Shown here piece after piece: positions 36,701-47,555 of a stretch of DNA of 64,000 nt (positions are counted from its first letter, which is position 1; each line of letters begins with the position of its first letter). This DNA comes from RPQJ01 sp963793675 (lineage in GTDB: Bacteria > Pseudomonadota > Gammaproteobacteria > Steroidobacterales > Steroidobacteraceae). Below the pieces are notes generated by a model, which saw only the letters and a list, made by a program, of their open reading frames with translations, was not told the DNA's origin and searched no databases. A program made the translations under genes and the position numbers. The stretch spans positions 806,001-870,000 of the forward strand of contig CAWCBA010000002.1 of NCBI GenBank assembly GCA_963793675.1. The letters run 5' to 3'.

Positions 36701-39700
36701 CGCTGTTGTGGCTGTCGTCACCCCTCATGGCGTGCTGGGTGAGCCAGCCGTCACGTGTCGCTGAATCGCAGCCCGTCTCCGACGTCGACGCTCATGCGCT
36801 GCGCCTCGTCGCCCGCCGTGCCTGGCACTATTTCGACACGTTCGTGACGCCCGCCGACAACATGCTGCCGCCGGACAATTTCCAGGAAGAGCCGTGGCCG
36901 GTGCTGGCCCACCGCACTTCACCCACCAACATCGGGCCTGTACCTGCTGTCGATCGTCTCGGCACGCGATCTCGCCTGGACCGGTACCGCTGGACGCCGT
37001 CGAGCGGCTCGAATCGACGCTCGCGACCATGAGCCGCCTCGAACAATGCCACGGCCACTTCTTCAACTGGTACGACACGCAGGACTTGCGGCCACTCGAG
37101 CCACGGTACGTCTCGTCCGTGGACAGCGGCAACCTGGCCGCGCACCTGCTTACGCTGGCCAATGCCTGCGACGGAATGCGCGGCGGGTCCGCTGACGCTG
37201 CGCAGATCCTCGCCGGGATCGGCGACGGGCTGGCGCTGGCCCGCGAATCCTTCGGGAAGACCGCCGATGCGCGGCTCATCGCAGCGATCAAAGCATTCGA
37301 CACCGAGTTGTCGGACCGGGCGCCGGGGCCCGCACTGCTATCCGCACGCCTGTCCGCGTTGGCGGCCAGGGTCGGCGCAGTCGTCACACTGATCGCGCAG
37401 TTGGCCGGCGAGAGGGAGGACGATGGCAGCGCTGAGGCGGCCGTGTGGGCCGAGTCCACGCTCCACACGATCGAGAGTCACCTGCGCGACCTGGCACCGG
37501 CGCGCGCGGCGGGTTCCGATTCATTGTCGCAGCGTCTTGACACGATCGCAGCGACGTCACGCCACATGGCCGCGGCGATGCGTTTCGGCTTTCTCTTCGA
37601 TCACGAAGCGCAAGCTGCTCTCGATTGGCTACCGCGTTCTCGAGGGCAGCCTCGATCCCAGCTGCTACGACTTGCTCGCGTCCGAGGCGCGGCTGGCGAG
37701 CTTCGTCGCGATCGCGAACGGCGACGTCCCCGCGCGGCACTGGTTCCGCCTCGGGCGTGCCGTGGTCCGCGTTCGTCATGGCGCCGCGCTCGTCTCGTGG
37801 TCCGGCTCGATGTTCGAGTACCTGATGCCGTCTCTCGTCATGCGCGCGCCCGCCGGCAGCCTGCTCGAGCAGACCAGTCATCTCGTGGTCGATCGCCAGC
37901 AGGCGTATGCGAAGAGACTCGGCGTGCCCTGGGGGATCTCGGAGTCCGCCTACAACGCCCGTGACCTCGAACGCACCTACCAGTACTCGAGTTTCGGCGT
38001 GCCTGGACTCGGCCTGAAGCGCGGGCTCAGCGAGAACATCGTCGTCGCTCCGTACGCGACCGCGTTGGCAGCGATGGTCAGGCCACACGCGGCCATCCTC
38101 AACTTCGCGAGGCTGGAGCGCATCGATGCACAGGGCCTGTATGGTTTCTACGAGGCGTTGGACTACACCGCGCGACGCCTGCAGGCCGGCGAGCCGTTTG
38201 CCATCGTCCGTGCCTACATGGCGCACCACCAGGGAATGACGATTGTCGCGCTCGCCAACGCGTTGCTCGACGGCGTGATGCGCAAGCGATTCCACGCGGA
38301 GCCCCGTATCAAGGCGACCGAGCTCCTGCTGCAGGAACGGACGCCGCGTGACGTGTCGGCCCCCGTCGCGAGCCTCCCGGAGAGCGGTACCTCGGAGTGG
38401 TCCGACCACGTCATGCCGGTGCTCCCGCGTACGATCGACACGCCGCACCACGCGACGCCGCGGACGCGGGTGCTGTCGAACGGTCACTACGCCGTGATGC
38501 TGACGGCCGCCGGGTCCGGCTACAGTCAGTGGCACGATCTGGCGGTCACGCGCTGGGCGGCCGACGTCACTTGTGACGCCTCGGGGTCGTACCTTTTTCT
38601 GCGTGACGTCGACGACGGCGAAGTCTGGTCTGCTGCGTATCAACCGACTGGAGTCGAACCGGACGACTATGAGGTCACGTTCAGCGAGCACCGGGCCGAG
38701 TTCGTCCGTCGCGACGGCGACCTGACGACGACACTCGACGTGGTCGTGTCGGCCGAGTGCGACGCGGAGGTGCGCCGCGTCAGTCTCTCGAACATGAGTG
38801 ATCGCGTCCGGACGATCGAAGTCACTTCCTATGCGGAAATCGTGCTGGCTCCACGCGCTGCCGACGAGGCGCATCCGGCGTTCTCCAAGCTCTTCGTGCA
38901 GACCGAACACCTGCCTGCGATCGGCGCACTGCTGGCGACACGACGCCGTCGCTCACTGCAGGAGCAAGTCGCCTGGGCCGCGCATCTCGTGGTCGTCGAG
39001 GGCGAGGTCGTCGGGACCGGTCGCTTCGAAACGGATCGTGCAAGCTTCGTGGGCCGCGGTCGGCAAGTGCGCGCACCGGTTGCCCTTGCCGGCGACCCCC
39101 CCGCGACAGGCAAGGCAGGGACGGTGCTCGATCCGATTTTCAGTCTCACGCGCTGCGTGCGACTGGCGCCGGGCGCCACGGCGCGCGTCGCGTTCTGGAC
39201 GCTGGTCGCGCCGTCACGTGAAGAAGTGCTGGATCTCGTGGACCAGCATCGGGACATGCCGGCCTTCGACCGCGCCGCGACGCTCGCCTGGACGCAGGGC
39301 CAGGTGGAGCTGCATCACCTGGGTATCACCCCCGACGAGGCAACGCTCTTCCAACGCCTGGCCGGCCACTTTCTTTACAGGGATCCAGCGCTGCGACCGT
39401 CGTCCGACGTGCTCCGGCGCCGCAACGGCGGACAGCCGGCACTCTGGGGCCATGGCATCTCCGGCGACCTGCCGATCGTGCTCATTCGCATCGACGACAC
39501 GGACGATCTTGGCATCGTGCGGCAGCTGCTGCGTGCGTTCGAGTACTGGCGCCTGAAACAGCTGAACGTCGATGTCGTGATCCTCAACGAGCGTTCGTCG
39601 TCCTATACGCAGGACCTGCAGTCGGCGCTGGAGACGCTGATCCGCGCCGGCCTGTCACGGGCGAAGATCCATGGTGAGTCGGTGCGCGGCGGCATGTTCA

Positions 39701-42304
39701 TCCTGCGCTCGGACATCATCCCGAGTGAATCGCGCCTGGCCTTGCTCGCCGCGGCGGGTGCCGTGCTGCTAAGCCGTCACGGCAGCCTTGCGGAACAGCT
39801 CGACCGGCTGGAGCAGGAGCCGCCGCCCGTATCGCCGCCGGTTGCCGTCGTTCGCTCACGCCACGATTCGACGGATGCCTCTCCCGACGTGCCGACGCTC
39901 GAATTCTTCAACGGCCTCGGCGGCTTCACGCCCGACGGCGAGGAATACGTGACGGTGCTGCGCGATGGGCAGAGCACGCCCGCGCCCTGGGTCAATGTGA
40001 TTGCCAATGCTGGCTTCGGATTCCAGGTTTCGGCCGATGGCAGCGGCTGTACCTGGGCTGGCAACAGTCGCGAAAATCGACTCACGCCCTGGTCGAACGA
40101 TCCGGTCGGAGATCGTTCGGGCGAAGCCATCTATGTTCGTGACGACGATTCGGGCCTGCTGTTCGGGCCAACGGCACTGCCGGTCCGCAAGGCAAATGGC
40201 GACTACCTGGCGCGGCACGGACGGGGATACAGCCGGTTCGAGCATACACGTGCCGATATCGCGCTCGACTTGCTGCAGTTTGTTCCCGGTGACGAGTCGG
40301 TCAAGGTGTCGCGCCTGCGGATCCGCAACCTTTCCGGTCGAGCGCGTCGACTGACGCTGACGGCCTATGTGGAGTGGGTGCTCGGCACGTCGCGCAGCAG
40401 CACCGCGCCCTTCGTCGCGACGGAGATCGATCCGGTCACCGGTGGCATGCTGGCGCGCAACCTCTGGGGCGGCGCCGACTCTCGCGTTGCCTTCACCGAT
40501 CTTGGTAGTCTGCAGACTGCGTGGACCGGCAACCGGATGGAGTTCATCGGGCGCAACGGCACGCTCGAGCGGCCCGCGGCCCTCGCGACAGGGGTGCGGC
40601 TTTCCGGCCGCACCGGCGCTGGCCTCGACCCCTGCGGCGCACTGCAGACCTCCATTGTGCTCGCCCCGCATTCTTCCGCAGAACTCGTGTGGCTGCTGGG
40701 TGAGGCAGGCACCACCGAAGCCGCCCAGGCAATGATCGCGCGCTGGCGCAGCGAGGACGTGGACGTCGCCCTGCAGTCCGTGCGCGCGGACTGGAGCGCC
40801 GTGCTCGACACAGTCATCGTGCGGACGCCGGACCGCGCGTTCGACGTCATGATGAACGGCTGGCTGCTGTATCAGGTACTCGCGTGCCGCCTCTGGGCCC
40901 GCAGCGCGTTCTACCAGGCGAGCGGCGCCTACGGCTTCCGCGATCAGCTGCAGGACACGATGGCGCTGATCCTCGCGCAGCCTGCCCTTGCACGCGAGCA
41001 CTTGTTGCGAGCCGCAGGCCGGCAATTCCGCGAGGGTGACGTGCAGCATTGGTGGTTGCCGCAAACGGGACGCGGCGTGCGCAGCCGTGTCTCCGACGAT
41101 CGTGTCTGGCTCGGCTATTGCGTCGCACACTACGTCGAGACGACGGCCGACGTGGGCGTTCTCGACGAGATCGTCCCGTTCCTGGACGGGCCGGCCCTGC
41201 AGCCTGGCGAAACCGACAACTTCTTCCTGCCCACCGCCGACGAGCAGTCGGCGACGCTCTTCGAACATTGCGCGCGTGGACTCGACGGCAGCCTTGCCGT
41301 CGGGTCGCACGGTCTGCCGCTGATCGGGACCGGTGACTGGAACGACGGAATGAACGACGTCGGCGCCGAGGGACGGGGCGAGAGCGTCTGGCTGGGATGG
41401 TTCCTGCACTTCGTGGTGTCGGCATTCCTGCCGCTGGCAGAGGCACGGGGTGAGCATGGGCGGGCCATGATCTGGCGTGCACACGCTGCCGCCTTGCGGT
41501 CGTCGCTCGAGGAACACGGCTGGGACGGCGACTGGTATCGACGCGCCTACTTCGACGACGGCACACCGATGGGTTCTGCCGCGAATGATGAGTGCCGTAT
41601 CGACTCGATCGCGCAGTCGTGGGGTGTGCTGTCCGGTGCCGCGGAACGGGGCAGGGCGGTGCGAGCGATGGCTTCCCTCGAGCGGCATCTGTTACGCCGT
41701 GAAGACGGACTGGCCCTGCTGCTGACGCCCCCGTTCAATCACTCTGCGCCGGATCCCGGTTACATCCAGGCCTACCCGCCCGGTATCCGCGAGAACGGTG
41801 GGCAGTACACGCACGCTGCCGCATGGGCGGCGATCGCGTTCGCGCAGCTCGGTGACGGTGACAAGGCCGGTGAATTGTTTGCGCTGCTGAACCCGATCAA
41901 TCATGCGCTCACTCAAGACGACGCATTGCGTTACAAGGTGGAACCCTACGTGGTTGCGGCCGACGTCTACTCCGAAGTGCCGCACGTTGGACGCGGCGGC
42001 TGGACCTGGTACACGGGCTCGGCCGCCTGGCTGTATCGCACCGGCCTGGAATGGATTCTTGGTTGCCGCGTGCAGGGTGCGACGCTACTGCTCGATCCGT
42101 GCGTGCCGCGGCACTGGACGGAATTCCACGTCAGCCTGCGCTACCGTGGAACCCGCTACGAGATTGCAGTTCGAGAATCCAGGCGGCGTCAACAAGGGGC
42201 TCGTCACGCTGCAACTCGACGACGCTGAACTGCCGCCACAGCCAGGGGTCGTTCCGCTGGTCGACGATGGGGTGACGCACCGGGTCCGCGCCGTCCTTGG
42301 ATGA
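33795..42304 (+). pseudogene. ndvB: Cyclic beta-1,2-glucan synthase, NdvB type (five frame breaks)
   Basis: About 2,830 residues across the corrected frames, the normal size of NdvB. It has an N-terminal helical region, then a hydrophobic cluster (35.0-35.2 kb). The GT84 glycosyltransferase domain carries the DADT motif (35664-35675) and HRWVRGDWQ (about 36.1 kb), followed by further membrane helices (36.25-36.73 kb). A glucoamylase-like domain (about 36.8-38.3 kb) and GH94-type domains follow, with catalytic GTGDWNDGMNDVG at 41.33-41.36 kb. It makes and cyclises periplasmic glucan from UDP-glucose. Slips lie near 36,560, 36,928, 36,985, 37,603 and 42,165; all are one extra base. The very end resumes as FENPGGVNKGLVTLQLD. 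Confidence 0.9.
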
Positions 42305-42405
42305 GGGCCACACCACGTCGGCCGACTGCCATCGCCTGTATCCACGGGAGAATCCACGTATGACGACTCAGCCAACTGGTTTGGCCGCCCGATCGAGGCC
42401 GCGGC

Positions 42406-43275
42406 ATGACTGCTGATTCACCGGCGGCGCTGGAGCAGGCGCTCGAGCAAAGCCACGACGTGCAGGCCAAGGTGGAGGCGTGTGCGGAGGACCTGGCCCA
42501 GAAGAATGAAGCCGCACAGCAGGAGATCACCAATGGTGCGACGACGCTGTCCGCCGACCAGGCGTTGCAGGACAGTCAGGTCGTCGAAGCCACGGTGCAG
42601 GAGTGCGCCGACGACCTGGATGAGGTCACCGATACGCTGGCCCGGGGCATCGCGGACATCAAGCACGTCAAGGTCGCGTTGACTCGGTCGCGCGTGGCCC
42701 TGGTGGAAGCCGAAACAGCGCTGTTGACGGCACAGGAGGACGAACGGCACGCCACGTTGCGGGCGCTGCATGACCCGGCAACGGGACTGCCCAACCGTGT
42801 CCTGTTCGATGATCGAGTCACGCAGGGAATCTCGCTGGCCGAGCGACATGGTTGGAGCCTGGCGGTGATGTTCCTTGACCTCGACGGCTTCAAGAGCATC
42901 AATGACGAGCATGGTCACGCTGCGGGAGACCTCGTCCTCCGGGAGGTGGCTCACCGTCTCTCGCAACATGCGCGCGACGAAGACACGGTTTGCCGCGGTG
43001 GCGGTGACGAGTTCCTGTACCTGCTGGTCAACCCGAAGAGCCGGGCTGACGTGGAGCGCAAGGCCATCGCCGTGCTGGGTGACATTGCCCAGGCGATCCA
43101 GGTAGGGGGGCGCAGCCTCGTCATCCGCGCGAGCATCGGGGTTGCCCTGTATCCGGGTGATGGCACGACGGTCGACCAGTTGGTCCGCAACGCCGACACC
43201 GCGATGTACCGCGCCAAGAACGGCGCTTGCGGCTATGTGCTGTTCGGCTCCGCCGAGGCAACCTCTGGCGCCTGA
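42406..43275 (+). CDS. Diguanylate cyclase with N-terminal coiled coil
   Basis: A 289-residue soluble protein. Residues 1-115 form a heptad-like coiled coil rich in Gln, Glu and Ala; residues 120-280 are a GGDEF domain. The active site is intact (GGDEF at 199-203 in CRGGGDEF), and RDED five residues before it is the inhibitory site for cyclic di-GMP. FLDLDGFKSINDEHGHAAGD is the metal and nucleotide motif. No sensor or membrane segment is seen, so regulation is probably through the coiled coil. It lies about 100 bases after ndvB. Confidence 0.9.
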   Translation: MTADSPAALEQALEQSHDVQAKVEACAEDLAQKNEAAQQEITNGATTLSADQALQDSQVVEATVQECADDLDEVTDTLARGIADIKHVKVALTRSRVALVEAETALLTAQEDERHATLRALHDPATGLPNRVLFDDRVTQGISLAERHGWSLAVMFLDLDGFKSINDEHGHAAGDLVLREVAHRLSQHARDEDTVCRGGGDEFLYLLVNPKSRADVERKAIAVLGDIAQAIQVGGRSLVIRASIGVALYPGDGTTVDQLVRNADTAMYRAKNGACGYVLFGSAEATSGA

Positions 43276-43452
43276 CGCCGGTTCGTACCCACCCAATTTC
43301 TACGTAATCAATTGTGGACGCCCGGCGGTCAGAATGTGAGGCGTGGGGAGGGAATCCGGCTCCGCGTATGCGCTGACTGGCGTCGCCCTTGTGGCCTGAT
43401 GAAGTCGGGTGCAGCGCGCATGTCACGGAGTCGATTGCAGGGAGATGCGCTA

Positions 43453-43599
43453 ATGCTATGGACCATTGCAGTTGTCCTGATCATCCTCTGGCTCCTGGGT
43501 CTGGTGACGTCCTACACGATGGGCGGCCTGATCCACATCCTGCTGGTCATTGCGATCGTGGTCGTACTGATCAATGTCATCCAGGGCCGCCGCGCCTGA
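43453..43599 (+). CDS. Lmo0937-like 48-residue membrane protein (second copy)
   Basis: Two hydrophobic helices in 48 residues: MLWTIAVVLIILWLLGLVTS and HILLVIAIVVVLINVIQGRRA. GGGAGA is seven bases upstream of the ATG at 43453. It differs from the copy at 29.4 kb by a handful of conservative residues but by many synonymous bases, so the duplication is not recent. It sits immediately before a Crp/Fnr-type gene, as the other copy does in mirror orientation. Function is unknown. Confidence 0.82.
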   Translation: MLWTIAVVLIILWLLGLVTSYTMGGLIHILLVIAIVVVLINVIQGRRA

Positions 43600-43696
43600 C
43601 AATCGTCGGGCAGGGTGGCACTGTGCTCGTAAGACTGCGTCGATGACGGCAGGCGGCTATCGGCTGCGCGTGGGATGGGAGTGTCCCTTGACGCAC

Positions 43697-44431
43697 ATGT
43701 CGGCACCCGCAGATGTTCGACAGAACGGGCTTCTGGCGGCGCTGCCGGAAGCGGACCTGGAGCGCGTGCAGCGCAACCTCCTGCCGGTATTCCTGACCGC
43801 GGGCGAGACGCTTTACGAACCGGGTTCCATTCTCGATTGCGCCTACTTCCCTGCGACCGCGATCGTCGCGGACGAATACCTGATGGCCGATGGCAAGTCT
43901 GCCGAGGTCGCCATCGTCGGCAGCGAAGGGATCGTGGGCATTGCGCTGTTCATGGGAGGCGAGTCGCGGTCGAATCGCGCCGTCGTGCAGACGTCGGGTT
44001 GGGCCTATCGCCTGAAGCGTCATCACCTGCACGAGGAGTTCGCCCGGGGTGGGGCCTTGCAGCACGTGTTGTTGCTCTACACGCAGGCGCTTCTCACCCT
44101 GACGGCACAGACAGTCATCTGCAATCGGCATCACACCATCGACCAGCAACTCTGTCGCTGGCTGCTGCTCAGCCTCGACCGCTCGCGGTCCAGCGTCCTG
44201 ACGACGACGCACGAGCACATCGCGCACATGCTGGGAGTCCGGCGCGAGAGCGTAACCGAGGCCGCCGGCAACCTGCAGCGGCTCGGCCTGGTGCGCAACA
44301 GTCGAGGCCACATCACGGTCGTTGACCGTGCCGGCCTCGAGGCGCGCAGTTGCGAGTGCTACCGCGTCGTGAAACGAGAGTACGACCGCCTGCTGCCCGA
44401 CGTGTCGATGGGCGCAGCCGCAGCGGACTGA
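43697..44431 (+). CDS. Crp/Fnr family regulator
   Basis: A 244-residue intact relative of the broken regulator at 27.2 kb. Cyclic-nucleotide-binding fold: TAGETLYEPGSILDCAYFP and AEVAIVGSEGIVGIALFMGGE. Connecting helix: LYTQALLTLTAQTVICNRHH. Winged helix: HIAHMLGVRRESVTEAAGNLQRLG, ending SRGHITVVDRAGLEARSCECYRVVKREYDR. No FeS-binding cysteine cluster typical of FNR is apparent. The ATG at 43697 is used; an in-frame TTG at 43688 has GGGAG six to seven bases upstream and may be the true start. Confidence 0.88.
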   Translation: MSAPADVRQNGLLAALPEADLERVQRNLLPVFLTAGETLYEPGSILDCAYFPATAIVADEYLMADGKSAEVAIVGSEGIVGIALFMGGESRSNRAVVQTSGWAYRLKRHHLHEEFARGGALQHVLLLYTQALLTLTAQTVICNRHHTIDQQLCRWLLLSLDRSRSSVLTTTHEHIAHMLGVRRESVTEAAGNLQRLGLVRNSRGHITVVDRAGLEARSCECYRVVKREYDRLLPDVSMGAAAAD

Positions 44432-44465
44432 CGGCGCCTCATCACGACGATCCGGTCGCCCGAAG

Positions 44466-44624
44466 TTACAGGCGTCCGAGCAGGAACAGCACCAGCACGA
44501 TCACGAGCAGCACGCCGACGATTCCGCTCGGCCCGTAACCCCAGCTGCGCGCATGCGGCCATACCGGAATGACACCGACCAGCGCCAGGACGAGAAGGAT
44601 GAGAAGGATCGTGCCGATGCTCAT
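44466..44624 (-). CDS. DUF3309 family small membrane protein
   Basis: A 52-residue protein with two hydrophobic helices. The N-terminal half IGTILLILLVLALVGVIPVWPHARSWGYGP and the C-terminal GIVGVLLVIVLVLFLLGRL match DUF3309, whose function is unknown and which often lies among stress genes. GAGGTGAG lies just upstream of the ATG at 44624. It converges on the Crp/Fnr-type gene. Confidence 0.8.
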   Translation of the reverse strand: MSIGTILLILLVLALVGVIPVWPHARSWGYGPSGIVGVLLVIVLVLFLLGRL

Positions 44625-44883
44625 GGTGCTCACCTCGAAGTCTTAAGGTCGATGCCAACCGTCGTGGATGGACGGTGGGTGCCGAATTAAGGCTAGCCCC
44701 ATGAGATGTCCCGATCTGTGCGGTCCCGTACGGACGGTGCCCGAGCCAGTGGATGTCGCCGACGCGGTCGTGGCCGCCGACCGAGGCGGCCGCGACCGGG
44801 TGAGACAGGGCGGCCCCAGGGGTGCCGTCCTGCGGTGTTTACGCATGGTCCGGGCGATTCGCATGCCCTGAAAATCGGACACC

Positions 44884-46092
44884 ATGCGCACCGAAATCGA
44901 ACACAGCCTCTACGACGGGATGAAGCACGAGCAGGACCGCGAGGCCCCGCCACCCGGCTTCCCCGAACTGCCGTTGATCCCGGGCGGGCGCTACACCGAC
45001 CCCGCGTTCCTGGAGCTGGAGCAGCGATACCTGTGGAAGCGCTCATGGCTCTATGCGCTGCACGTCGACGAACTGCCGCGTCCCGGCAGCTATCGTCTGT
45101 GGCGCAAGACCGGCGCGCCGATCATCATCGTGCGCGACAAAGAGAACCGCATCCGGGCCTACTACAACACCTGCCGGCATCGTGGTGCGCCGCTGGTCGA
45201 GAAGGAGCAGGGCGAGACCAAGGGCTTCTTCTGCCGCTACCACGGCTGGACCTACGATCTTTCTGGCCGGCTCACAGCGGTGCGCGAGAAGCGTGACTTC
45301 CCGGGCATGGACACCTCGTGCTTCGGCCTCAACGAAGTGCGTTGCGAGCAGTTCGGCAACTTCGTGTTCGTCAACGAAGACCCGCAGGCGGCGCCGCTGC
45401 TCGCGTCGCTCGGCCCGATCCCGAAGCACCTCGAGAACCTGGGTTTCGACAGCATCCGGCACATCGCAAGCTCGAGCTTCGAGATCGCCTGCAACGTCAA
45501 GATCCTGCTCGACGCGTTCCTCGAGACCTATCACCTGAAGTCGATCCACCCGCAGACGGTGGACCGCTTCCTCGATTCGCGCGGCACGCACATCGTGCTG
45601 TGGCCGCACGGCAATTCGATGATGTGCACGCCGCACCGCCGTGCGGAGTGGCGCGATCCCGGCGCGGTCGGCATGCCCGAAGTGCCGACGGCCGAGCAGA
45701 TCTTCCTGAACCAGAACCCTTCCTACAACTTCTATCCCAACCTCGTCACGCCGCCCGCGGCCACCGGGACGCCGTTCATCACGTTCTGGCCGAAGACCGC
45801 CCGCAGCATGGTCGTGGACGTGCACTGGTTTGCGCCCGAGGGCGCCGAGGGTCACGAACTCTGGCCGACGCGCATGTCCAACTTCGAGCGCATCCTCGAG
45901 GAAGACACGCAGTTCGCGCCGCGCATCCAGGAGTCGGTCGAGACGGGAGGCTTCAGGGGCATCTACCTGTCGTACCAGGAGCGGCGCATCTACCACTGGC
46001 ACGAGGAACTCGACCGTCGCATCGGGCCCGAGAACGTGCCACCCGAGCTGCGCGTGCGGCCGATGCTCGCGCCGTGGCTCGCCACGGACTGA
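44884..46092 (+). CDS. Rieske non-heme iron oxygenase alpha subunit
   Basis: A 402-residue ring-hydroxylating-type oxygenase. The Rieske [2Fe-2S] ligands are C97, H99 (CRHRGAPLV) and C117, H120 (CRYHGWTYD). The catalytic iron site is H217 and H222, with E214 at the position that bridges to the Rieske cluster (ETYHLKSIH), where most aromatic-ring oxygenases have Asp. A Glu here is known from the carnitine monooxygenase CntA, so N-demethylation or C-N cleavage of a quaternary amine is plausible given the neighbours. No reductase gene is adjacent. It is followed by a second Rieske gene 15 bases downstream. Confidence 0.9.
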   Translation: MRTEIEHSLYDGMKHEQDREAPPPGFPELPLIPGGRYTDPAFLELEQRYLWKRSWLYALHVDELPRPGSYRLWRKTGAPIIIVRDKENRIRAYYNTCRHRGAPLVEKEQGETKGFFCRYHGWTYDLSGRLTAVREKRDFPGMDTSCFGLNEVRCEQFGNFVFVNEDPQAAPLLASLGPIPKHLENLGFDSIRHIASSSFEIACNVKILLDAFLETYHLKSIHPQTVDRFLDSRGTHIVLWPHGNSMMCTPHRRAEWRDPGAVGMPEVPTAEQIFLNQNPSYNFYPNLVTPPAATGTPFITFWPKTARSMVVDVHWFAPEGAEGHELWPTRMSNFERILEEDTQFAPRIQESVETGGFRGIYLSYQERRIYHWHEELDRRIGPENVPPELRVRPMLAPWLATD

Positions 46093-46107
46093 TGACGGGC
46101 GGCGATC

Positions 46108-47478
46108 GTGACTGAACGTGACGCAGGGGCGCCGGCCGCGGCGCCCAGTTACCAGGACTACCTCGCGCAGGACAGCCGCGAGGTGCCGCGATCGCTGCTC
46201 GAACGCTCGTGGCGCGACCTCGGCAACGCCCCGCTCGCTGCGTCGCGCTACACCTCGCAGGCGTTCTTCGACCGCGAAGCCGAGCGGATGTGGACGCGCG
46301 TCTGGCAGATGGCCTGCCGCGAAGAAGAACTGCCCGAGGCGGGCGACACGATCGTGTACGACGTCGTCGGCCGGTCACTGCTGGTCACGCGCCAGGCCGA
46401 CGGTTCGATCCGCGCGTTCCACAATTCCTGCACGCATCGCGGGCGCAAACTGCTGCTGGCGGACGGGCGCGTCGAGCATTTCCGCTGCCCGTTTCATGGC
46501 TTCAGCTGGCAGCTCGATGGCAGCGTGCGCTCGATTCCATGCCGCTGGGACTTCGAACACGTCGGCGCCGGCGACTTCCGGCTGCCCGAAGCGCGCGTCG
46601 GTACCTGGGGCGGCTTCGTCTTCGTCAACTTCGATGCCGGCGCGATTCCCCTCGAGCAGTACCTCGAAGTCGTGCCGGAGCATTTTGCGCGCTGGCGCCT
46701 CGAGGACTGCTGGAAGGCCGTGCACGTCGCGAAGGTCATCCGCTGCAACTGGAAGGTGGCGCAGGAAGCCTTCATGGAGTCGTATCACGTCATCGCGACG
46801 CATCCGCAGATCCTGCCGATCATCGCGGACGCGAATTCGCAGTACGATATCTTCGGCAGGCACGTGAACCGCAACCTCGCCGCGTTCGGCGCGCCGAGCC
46901 CGCACCTCGGCGGCGGGAAAGTGGATCCGCAGCAGACGCTGGAAGGCATGCTGCAGCTGATGGGACGCAAGCCGGGTGCGCTCGGTACCGTCACGGCGCA
47001 GGAGGCGCGCGGGCCGCGCGCATTGCTCGGCGACTTGAACCGTCGCGCGTTTGGCCGGGCCTTCGAGGGCGACTTCAGCAACGTGACCGACGCCGAGACG
47101 CTGGATGCGATCGTCTACAACGTCTTCCCGAATTTCTCGCCGTGGGGTGGGTTCGCGCCGAACATCGTGTACCGGTGGCGCCCGCACGGGCGCGACGTCG
47201 GCTCGTGCGTCATGGAAGTCATGATCCTGAAGCGGCCCGATCGCGGGCAGCCGCGACCCAGGCCGGTGCCCGTGCACTGGCTGCGCGACGACGAAGCCTG
47301 GTCCGACGCCAAGGAGATCCCGATCCTCGGTCCGGTCATCGACCAGGACATGAGCAACATGCCCTACGTGCAGGAAGGCCTGGTGGCTTCCGGCACGGGT
47401 CGCGTGCAGCTCGGGTCCTACCAGGAAAGCCGGATCCGGCATTTCCACCAGACGCTCGACGCGTATCTCGCGCCCTGA
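46108..47478 (+). CDS. Second Rieske non-heme iron oxygenase alpha subunit
   Basis: A 456-residue protein with a longer N-terminal arm than its neighbour. Rieske ligands are C108, H110 (CTHRGRKLL) and C127, H130 (CPFHGFSW). The catalytic site is H227 and H232, with E224 in the bridging position (ESYHVIATHP). Start is GTG at 46108, 15 bases after the preceding gene, so the pair is an operon. Sequence divergence between the two suggests different substrates or successive steps, not a recent duplication. The electron-donor protein must be encoded elsewhere. Confidence 0.9.
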   Translation: MTERDAGAPAAAPSYQDYLAQDSREVPRSLLERSWRDLGNAPLAASRYTSQAFFDREAERMWTRVWQMACREEELPEAGDTIVYDVVGRSLLVTRQADGSIRAFHNSCTHRGRKLLLADGRVEHFRCPFHGFSWQLDGSVRSIPCRWDFEHVGAGDFRLPEARVGTWGGFVFVNFDAGAIPLEQYLEVVPEHFARWRLEDCWKAVHVAKVIRCNWKVAQEAFMESYHVIATHPQILPIIADANSQYDIFGRHVNRNLAAFGAPSPHLGGGKVDPQQTLEGMLQLMGRKPGALGTVTAQEARGPRALLGDLNRRAFGRAFEGDFSNVTDAETLDAIVYNVFPNFSPWGGFAPNIVYRWRPHGRDVGSCVMEVMILKRPDRGQPRPRPVPVHWLRDDEAWSDAKEIPILGPVIDQDMSNMPYVQEGLVASGTGRVQLGSYQESRIRHFHQTLDAYLAP

Positions 47479-47555
47479 CCTGCCGCGGCGCACCCGCGAC
47501 CGCGGTCCCGGTTCCGGTATAAGGTAGGCGCCGGTTTCACGCGGGAAGTCGCAGC

